A program made the translations under genes and the position numbers. A DNA stretch of 7,841 nt from Bacillota bacterium (GTDB taxonomy: Bacteria > Bacillota > Clostridia > Lachnospirales > CAG-274), in contig JAGAHK010000224.1 of NCBI GenBank assembly GCA_017627115.1, positions 1-7,841 on the forward strand, given 5' to 3'. Within the stretch, counting starts at the first letter, position 1; each line of letters begins with the position of its first letter. Shown here piece by piece: positions 1 through 6,600 of the stretch. The notes below the pieces were generated by a model. It did not search any database. It was given only the letters and a program-made list of their open reading frames with translations, and was not told the DNA's origin.

Positions 1-1173
1 ACAAGGAAGGTATATCACAGGCAGCACTATGCCTTAAACGGCGTGTCATTTGATGTTAAAAAAGGTGAGTCACTTGGCATTATAGGCGTTAACGGCGCAG
101 GCAAATCCACGATACTTAAAATAATAACGGGTGTTCTTAACCCCACAAGCGGCAGGGTCGAGGTAGACGGCAAGATCTCCGCACTTCTCGAACTCGGCGC
201 AGGTTTCAATATGGAGTACACGGGTATTGAGAATATTTATCTCAACGGTACTATGATGGGCTTTTCTCGTGAGGAAATTGATGCACGCCTTAAAGATATA
301 CTTGAATTTGCCGATATAGGCGATTTTGTGAACCAGCCTGTAAAGACCTACAGCAGTGGTATGTTCGTGCGCCTTGCCTTTGCGGTGGCAATAAATATCG
401 ACCCCGAGATACTTATAGTCGATGAGGCTTTGAGTGTGGGTGATGTTTTCTTCCAGGCAAAGTGCTACAAAAAGTTTGAGGATTTCAAGGCGCAGGGCAA
501 GACCATTATTTTTGTAAGCCACAGCTTAAGCAGCATTGCAAAATACTGTGACAGGGTGGTGCTGCTCGATCACGGCACAAAAATGGCGGAGGGCGACCCT
601 GCCGAGATGATAGACCTGTTTAAAAAAGTGCTTGTAAACCAGGTAGACAGCGAGATACCCGTTGATGATGACGTGGACGGCTCCGATCTCCCCGAACAGG
701 GCACATGGAAGCAGCAGATGGTCGTTAACCCGAATATCAACAGCTACGGCAGCGGTGCGGCGGAGATATTTGATTTCTGCATAGTTGACAATAAGGGCAT
801 TATAAGCAATAAGATAGAAAAAGGCTCGTCATTTACCGTGAAAATGGCGGTCAGGTTCAATAAACCCGTGAATGACCCCATTTTTGCCTTTACCATTCTC
901 GATCTTCAGGGTACGGAAATAACCGGCACAAATACCATGTACGAAAAGGCCGATGTGGAAGATGCGAAAAAAGGCGATATCCGCGAGATAAGCTTTACAC
1001 AGCGTATGGATATACAGGGCGGCGAATATCTTTTGAGTCTGGGCTGCACGGGTTTCAAAGACGGTGAATTTACAGTCTACCACAGGCTTTATCAGGTTTG
1101 CAGCCTTACGGTCATTTCCGATAAGGACACGGTGGGCTTTTATGATATGAACAGCAGGGTGGAAGTGAAATAA
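1..1173 (+). CDS. wzt: Wzt-type polysaccharide ABC exporter ATP-binding protein, 5'-partial, with C-terminal carbohydrate-binding domain
   Basis: The reading frame is open from the first base, so the gene is cut by the window edge. The GTG at nt 43 lies inside a conserved stretch (YALNGVSFDVKKGE) and is not a credible start; by comparison with the family roughly 35-40 residues are missing. Visible ABC motifs, numbered in codons from nt 1: Walker A GVNGAGKST at 29-37, the Wzt-typical LLELGAGFN segment at about 62-70, signature YSSGM at 117-121, Walker B ILIVDE ending at D141-E142, and the H-loop histidine at codon 174 in FVSHS. After an acidic linker (about 212-240) comes a beta-rich domain of about 145 residues (247-390) with the layout of the Wzt C-terminal domain, which in E. 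coli O8/O9a binds the capped end of the glycan before export. There are no membrane segments; the protein would act at the inner face of the membrane with a Wzm-type permease, which is not in this window. A plain TagH-type or other polysaccharide ABC ATPase is the alternative, but the extra C-terminal domain favours Wzt. Confidence 0.93.
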   Translation, partial: TRKVYHRQHYALNGVSFDVKKGESLGIIGVNGAGKSTILKIITGVLNPTSGRVEVDGKISALLELGAGFNMEYTGIENIYLNGTMMGFSREEIDARLKDILEFADIGDFVNQPVKTYSSGMFVRLAFAVAINIDPEILIVDEALSVGDVFFQAKCYKKFEDFKAQGKTIIFVSHSLSSIAKYCDRVVLLDHGTKMAEGDPAEMIDLFKKVLVNQVDSEIPVDDDVDGSDLPEQGTWKQQMVVNPNINSYGSGAAEIFDFCIVDNKGIISNKIEKGSSFTVKMAVRFNKPVNDPIFAFTILDLQGTEITGTNTMYEKADVEDAKKGDIREISFTQRMDIQGGEYLLSLGCTGFKDGEFTVYHRLYQVCSLTVISDKDTVGFYDMNSRVEVK

Positions 1174-1214
1174 GGCTGATGGCCTGCGGCGGTTTGATAA
1201 TGTTATTGAATAAT

Positions 1215-1221
1215 GGGGAGG
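1215..1221 (+). promoter_or_regulatory. Strong Shine-Dalgarno GGGGAGG selecting a TTG start
   Basis: GGGGAGG sits 8 nt before the TTG at 1230, an ideal spacing. The upstream in-frame ATGs at 1179 and 1200 have only weak purine stretches in front of them. This site is the main reason for starting the methyltransferase at 1230. Confidence 0.7.
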
Positions 1222-1229
1222 TCAGTGTC

Positions 1230-2153
1230 TTGACGGAGAATATTGGCGGCGTAACGCTTGATTTGCAGTTTTACAGCGGCGAGGATCTTTACTCGGACGG
1301 TGTTGTTGAGGACGAACTTTTGAAAATAGTCAGCGAAAACTCCGCGGATGAATACGAAAAAATAATCGCACAAAGGCGCAAATGGGCTATTCTTTACCAT
1401 TTGTCAAAACAGCGCACAAACTGCCTTGAATGGATAGACGGTGATAAAAATGCCGCCGTGCTTGAGATCGGTTCGGGCTGCGGCGCAATAACGGGCTGTC
1501 TTGCCGAAAAATACGGCAGTGTTACCTGTGTGGAACTTTCAAAAAAACGCAGTCTTATAAATGCAAACAGAAATAAGGACAAAAACAATATAAAAATATA
1601 TGTCGGCAATTTCCAGACGGTAGCACCGTCTTTGCCGCAATTTGATGTGATAACGCTTATCGGCGTGCTGGAATACGGCAGGCTCTATATCGACAGCCCC
1701 GAGCCGTATACCGCCTTTTTAAAGCAGATAAAAGGGCTTTTGAGACCGAACGGCAGAGTCATTATTGCCATTGAGAACCGCCTTGGGCTGAAATATTGGG
1801 CAGGCTGCCGCGAGGACCACACGGGCAGATACTATGATTCGATAGAGAATTATCCCGAAAACAAGGGCATACAGACCTTTTCAAAGGCCGAACTTACGGA
1901 AATACTTGAAAAAGCGGGCTTTGACAGGCACGATTTTTATTATCCCTATCCCGACTATAAGCTTGCAAGCACGGTATACAGCGATGCTTATCTGCCGCGC
2001 AGGGGCGAACTGAACAACAACCTGCGCAATTTTGACGGCGAGCGCATTATATCTTTTGATGAAAGGCGCGCTTTTGACAGCCTTATCGAAAACGGTCTGT
2101 TTGCGGAATTCAGCAATTCGTTTCTGGTGATCGGGGGTGCGGAAAATGCGTGA
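1230..2153 (+). CDS. Class I SAM-dependent methyltransferase of polysaccharide locus
   Basis: Predicted soluble methyltransferase of 307 residues using S-adenosylmethionine. With TTG 1230 as start, motif I (SAM-binding glycine loop) is VLEIGSGCG at 77-85, the acidic residue ending strand 2 is E102 in VTCVELS, the strand-4 motif is FDVITLIGVLEYG at 138-150, and the post-motif GLLRPNGRVIIAIENRLGL begins at 169, followed by K188-Y189-W190. This is a full Rossmann methyltransferase core. The N-terminal part (TLDLQFYSGEDLYSDGVVEDELL) and the YPYPDYK region near the C-terminus are family-specific and probably shape the acceptor pocket. ATG 1179 would add 17 residues of unconvincing sequence (MACGGLIMLL...); the RBS at 1215-1221 favours TTG 1230. 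It lies 56 nt after the wzt stop and overlaps the kinase-like gene by 8 nt, so the two are probably translationally coupled. In this context it likely methylates a glycan, perhaps a phosphate or hydroxyl at the non-reducing end; the acceptor cannot be read from sequence. Confidence 0.88.
   Translation: MTENIGGVTLDLQFYSGEDLYSDGVVEDELLKIVSENSADEYEKIIAQRRKWAILYHLSKQRTNCLEWIDGDKNAAVLEIGSGCGAITGCLAEKYGSVTCVELSKKRSLINANRNKDKNNIKIYVGNFQTVAPSLPQFDVITLIGVLEYGRLYIDSPEPYTAFLKQIKGLLRPNGRVIIAIENRLGLKYWAGCREDHTGRYYDSIENYPENKGIQTFSKAELTEILEKAGFDRHDFYYPYPDYKLASTVYSDAYLPRRGELNNNLRNFDGERIISFDERRAFDSLIENGLFAEFSNSFLVIGGAENA
2133..2137 (+). promoter_or_regulatory. Ribosome binding site for the kinase-like gene
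   Basis: GGGGG lies 8 nt before ATG 2146, inside the end of the methyltransferase gene. It supports ATG 2146 over the in-frame GTG at 2137, which would start within the G-run itself. Confidence 0.5.
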
Positions 2154-3618
2154 TATCATATTTGCGAAGTATTCTTCGGAGCGCAGTGCGGATTTTGCCA
2201 TAAAAACCGTTATTACGCTTGAAAACGGCGTAAAGCGTGTCGAGAAATACCCGTTAAGCGAAAAGGCGGCGGCGCATGTACAAAAAATGGCGGAAAACCG
2301 TGATAAAATAAATGCGTTTTACGGCGGCGCAGGTCTTAAAGCCGCGCCCTGCGAGGTTATAAACAAGGGTGTCGCCTTTGATTATATCGTTGGCGAGACT
2401 TTTGAGGAAAAACTTGAAAAATGCGGGAGTATCAATGCCGAAACGGAACTTATGACAAAGCTTCGCGACCGTCTTTATGCACTTTCGGGCGACAGTTTTG
2501 AACGCACGGCGGCTTTTGATGAAGTGTTCGGCGGGACCGAACTTCCGAACGGCCTGCACGCAGGCGCTTTTTGCTGTTTTGACCTTGCATTCGGCAATAT
2601 TATAATAGACAAAAACGGCGAGAGCCATATTATAGATTACGAATGGTGTTTTGATTTTCCCGTGCCCGTTGAATACATCTTTTACCGTGCGGTAAAGCTC
2701 TATGTCGTTATCTCGGGCAGGAATGACCTTATAGAAGCGGGCATTTATGAAAAACTCGGTTTCGGCGAAGATGCGGCACAGTGTTTTGACAGCCTTGAAA
2801 CGGCTTTTCAGGCATATATCCGCGGTGATGTCATGAGCCTGCGCGATCTCTACTCGGGCTTTGAAAAGAAAAACTACAGTCTGCCCGAAATAATGGGTAT
2901 GATACACAGTAAAAATTACGCACAGGTGTATTTTGACAGGGGCAGCGATTACAGCGAGGATGACAGCTACCGTGTTGAAACGGACGGAAAAGTCAGCCTT
3001 GAGATAGCTTTGACGGGCGAGGTCAAGGCGTGCCGTCTCGATCCTCTGGAGGAATACTGTGCGGTGTTTATCGAGGAACTGACCGCAGAGTCAAACGGCA
3101 GAAAATACGTGCCCGAATTTATCACAAACGGTGCGCGGACGGGAAATGTTATCTATTTTGACTGTGACGACCCTCTTATGATATTTGACAAGCTTGAAGA
3201 GGGCACGGAAAAAATAAAGATAGATTATTCGGTTTCAAAACTTACAAAACAGCAGGTGCAGGGTGCGGTGAAACTGCTTGAAGACAACCGCCGCAAGGAT
3301 GTTGAAGCGGCAGAGATAAATGCGAAGCTTGCGCAGAAAACTGCGGAGTACGACATAAAATCGGCGCAGTTTGAGGATATGAAAAATCTTGCGGACGAAA
3401 GACAGAAAGTGATCGACCAAACGCTTGAACACGTAAAAAATATAACGGGTATTTTTGAGTCGGAAAAGACTGTGCTTATAAATGAAAAAAATCGGCTTAT
3501 AAACGAAAAAGCCGCACTTGAAGCAGTGCTTGCACAGAGGGAGAAATATATCTCCGACATTGAAAACAGCAGGGCATGGAAAGCAATAACCAAAATGCGC
3601 AGCTTAATGGGGAAATAG
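2146..3618 (+). CDS. Kinase/phosphotransferase-like protein with C-terminal coiled coil (split-WbdD-like)
   Basis: 490 residues, no signal peptide or membrane span. Residues 1 to about 265 look like a divergent protein-kinase/APH fold: K34 in RVEKYPLSEKAA is a candidate ATP lysine, the catalytic loop reads FDLAFGNIII with D146 and N151, and the metal-binding DFG equivalent is D164 in IIDYEW. The usual catalytic-loop histidine (HxD) is C144, and no glycine-rich loop is obvious. Residues about 270-365 are beta-rich (CRLDPLEEYCAVFIEEL, FDCDDPLMIF). Residues about 366-475 are a charged heptad-bearing coiled coil, and the protein ends in a tail IENSRAWKAITKMRS (472-486), which resembles the SRSW-R motif that ends coiled coils in several polysaccharide enzymes, WbdD included. 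Start ATG 2146 overlaps the methyltransferase end by 8 nt; the next gene follows after 8 nt. The order methyltransferase, kinase, coiled coil next to Wzt matches the WbdD chain-capping enzyme, so phosphorylation of a glycan end is the inferred role. Activity is unproven. Confidence 0.8.
   Translation: MRDIIFAKYSSERSADFAIKTVITLENGVKRVEKYPLSEKAAAHVQKMAENRDKINAFYGGAGLKAAPCEVINKGVAFDYIVGETFEEKLEKCGSINAETELMTKLRDRLYALSGDSFERTAAFDEVFGGTELPNGLHAGAFCCFDLAFGNIIIDKNGESHIIDYEWCFDFPVPVEYIFYRAVKLYVVISGRNDLIEAGIYEKLGFGEDAAQCFDSLETAFQAYIRGDVMSLRDLYSGFEKKNYSLPEIMGMIHSKNYAQVYFDRGSDYSEDDSYRVETDGKVSLEIALTGEVKACRLDPLEEYCAVFIEELTAESNGRKYVPEFITNGARTGNVIYFDCDDPLMIFDKLEEGTEKIKIDYSVSKLTKQQVQGAVKLLEDNRRKDVEAAEINAKLAQKTAEYDIKSAQFEDMKNLADERQKVIDQTLEHVKNITGIFESEKTVLINEKNRLINEKAALEAVLAQREKYISDIENSRAWKAITKMRSLMGK
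3475..3510 (+). repeat. Two-copy 21-nt-spaced repeat encoding one coiled-coil heptad
   Basis: CTTATAAATGAAAAA at 3475-3489 recurs as CTTATAAACGAAAAA at 3496-3510 (14 of 15 bases the same), offset by exactly 21 nt. It encodes LINEK twice (residues 444-448 and 451-455), so the two copies are one heptad apart in the coiled coil of the kinase-like protein. Confidence 0.7.
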
Positions 3619-3622
3619 GTGG
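3617..3622 (+). promoter_or_regulatory. Ribosome binding site of the HAD-glycosyltransferase gene
   Basis: AGGTGG lies 4 nt before ATG 3627 and shares two bases with the TAG stop of the preceding gene. It favours 3627 over the in-frame ATG at 3576, which lies inside the kinase-like gene and would add 17 residues encoded by its 3' end. The HAD domain begins soon after residue 1 of the shorter form. Confidence 0.65.
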
Positions 3623-3626
3623 AACT

Positions 3627-6600
3627 ATGACAACGGAAACAGCAGAAAACCTTGATATGATGAAAAAGGCTATCGACAGCGCGGATATTGTTTCGTTTGA
3701 TATTTTTGATACGCTCATGGTGCGCCTTACCGCGCGTGCGGAGGATATTTTCCGCCTTATGGAGCTAAAGACGGGTATCCGCGGCTTTGCCGAGAAAAGA
3801 CAGACTTTGCAGACAGAATGCAGCCTTATGACAGAGCGTACAAAGGGCGAGCCGCACTGTACTTTTGATGATATTTACGAATATCTTGAAAAAAATGCGG
3901 GGCTTGATACGGGCAGGTACAGCTGGGCAGAGCTGAAACAGCTTGAACTCGATACCGAAAAACGCCTGCTTGTGCGCAATACGCCGATGTTTGAGATATT
4001 TTCGTATGCAAAAAAACAGGGCAAGCGTGTTGTTGCCGTCAGCGATATGTACCTCGGCAGGAAAGAAATAGAGCCGTTTTTGCAAAACTGTGGTTATACG
4101 GGCTTTGACGAGATATATGTCTCGGCGGATGTGAAAAAGACCAAATACCGCCTTGACCTTTTTGAGTATGTGGTCAATGCCGAAAAAGTGAATGCGGCGC
4201 AGATAGTGCATATAGGCGACAGCCTTAAAGATGATTTTGAAAACGCAAAAAAATGCGGTCTTAATGCCGTGCTTTACAAGGGTCACAGGAACAAGGCGGA
4301 TGTTTCGCTTTACCGCTCGATAAGCACGGGTGCGGCAAACCTTATAAAAAACGAGGGGCACGGCTTCTGGGCAGAACTCGGTGCGGCTGTGGGCGGTCCG
4401 CTTTACGGCGGCATACTGTGCGAACTCAATAAGCAGATCGCACAAAAACAGCCCGACAAGGTGTTTTTCCTCGCGCGTGACGGCTATGACCTGTTTGAAC
4501 TTGCAGATGAGGAGTGTACGGGGCTTACGGGCATAAAAAAAGAATATCTGTACGCATCAAGACGCGCTATGCTGCTTTGCGGCATGAACAGTCTTTCGGA
4601 TGAAAACAAAAAACAACTGCCGCCTTTTACTTTCGGGCAGAGCATAAAAGAACTGCTCGCCTACCTCGATATGGCTGAAGTAAAAGAGGAAAGCGTGAAA
4701 AACGCAGGCTTTGACGGTTATGAGTCCATAATAAGGTCAAGGCGCGATTTTGATAAATTCCGCAGTATTTTTGATGCGGAAAAAGAACTTTTCCTGAAAA
4801 AATGCGAAGAGGAAAGGACGGCTTTTAAAAACTACCTGCAAAAAACGGGCTTTCTTGACTCAAAGGCGCTTGTTTTTGACTGCGGCTGGAACGGCAGCAG
4901 CCAGTATCTTTTGGATAAGGCGGCGGAACTTATGGACTATAAGGGTGAGAACAGCTTTATCTATGTAGGTCTTACGGACGGCGACAAATGCCGCAGGCAG
5001 CTTAAAGACAGAAAGTATGATACCATACTTTTCGGCAAGGGCAAAAACAGCGGTCTTTGGAAAAGGCTTGGCAGAAGTGTCGTGCTGCTTGAACTTTTCT
5101 TCGGCGCACCTCACGGTTCGGTGTGGAAATATGCCGACAACAAGGACGGCTTTATTTTAGAGGATATCGAGAGCCAATTTGACTATAAACAGGAGCTTTT
5201 GGACGGTATAAGGGCATTTTTGCGCCTTGCGTGTCCGCTTTTTAACGAGTATGCGCTTGTGCCGACGGCAGAGGACTGCCTTGCCGAAGTATTCAGGCTT
5301 ATTGAAGAACCGACTGTTGAAGAAGCGGTGAATATAGGCGACCTTGAAAATATGGACGGCTTTGCGGCAAAGAAAAATGTGAAGAAATACATCGCAAAGC
5401 TTACGAAAGATGATATTACCGACGAACTCAACGAGTTTTACTGGCCGCAGGGCATATATACGCGCCCCGATATTGATGATGAGGTCAAGGAGTTTGTGCG
5501 GAAAAAAACAGGTGTAACTATGAGTGAAAACAAAAACGAGGCACAGCCCGCCGAAAAACGCCCCAATGTGTTCAAAAGGGTGATGGGCTATATTGACAAT
5601 TACGGTCTTATGACCACCTGCTATCTTGTGAAAAACAGGAACAGGCTGAAAACCGCTAAAAAACCGTTTGAGACCTTTATAGAAAATACGGAGAAGAATT
5701 TGCTGCTGACAGAGCCGCTTGATTACAGACCGCTGTTTTCGTTTGTTGTGCCCGTTTACAACGTGCTTGACGAACAGCTGCGCGAGTGTATAGACTCTAT
5801 CCTGAATCAGACTTACGATAATTTTGAGCTGATACTTGTGGATGATAAATCAACATGGGAGAGCGTGCCGAAGGTGCTTGCCGAGTATGAGAGCGACCCG
5901 CGCATCACGGTCATTTACCGCAATGAAAACGGGCATATCTCGCGCTGCACCAATACGGGTATAGAGGCTGCAAAGGGCGAATATATCGTCTTTACGGACT
6001 GTGATGATGTGCTTGCGCCGAATGCGGTCTATGAGATGACGAAAGTTGTAAACGAGGATAAGAGCATTGATTTTATCTACAGTGACGAGGATAAATTGAG
6101 CGATGACGGCACGATGCGCCATTTTCCGCATTTTAAGCCCGATTGGTCGCCCGATACCTTTATGAGCCATATGTATACGAGCCATCTTTCGGCTTACCGC
6201 AGGAGCATAGTCAACGAGATAGGCGGTTTGCGTGTGGGCTTTGAGGGTGCGCAGGACTACGATTTTACGATACGTTTTACAGAAAAGACCGACAGGGTGG
6301 CGCATATACCGAAAATACTCTATCATTGGCGCCAGCGCCCCGAATCCACGGCTACCGACCTGGGTGTGAAGCCCTATGTTATGAATGCCATGCTCAACCT
6401 GAAAAAAGAGGCTCTGGAGCGCAGGGGCTTAAAGGGCGAGGTGGTCTATGACCCCGAGGTATTTCAGCACCGTGTTATCTACAAGCCCGAGGGTGAGCCG
6501 CTTGTCAGCATAATAATACCCTCAAAGGATAATTACGATATTTTTGAACGCTGTATAAAAACGCTTGTTGAAAAGACGGAGTACAAAAACTATGAACTGG

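Noticed and set aside
43..1173. GTG at 43 as the true start of the ABC ATPase
   Set aside because: The frame is open to nt 1 and the upstream residues (VYHRQHYALNG) fit the conserved Wzt/TagH N-terminal region, so the gene is simply cut by the window.
2254..2907. Long antisense open frame (217 codons) across the kinase-like gene, and a similar one at 3765-4445 (226 codons)
   Set aside because: They lie fully inside well-supported + strand genes, show no recognisable motif or RBS-driven start, and are explained by the codon bias of the sense genes.
5502..5508. Classic -1 programmed ribosomal frameshift heptamer
   Set aside because: In the zero frame the run reads CGG AAA AAA ACA, which does not fit the X XXY YYZ phasing, and no clear downstream stimulatory stem was seen; transcriptional slippage or an indel is the more natural reading.
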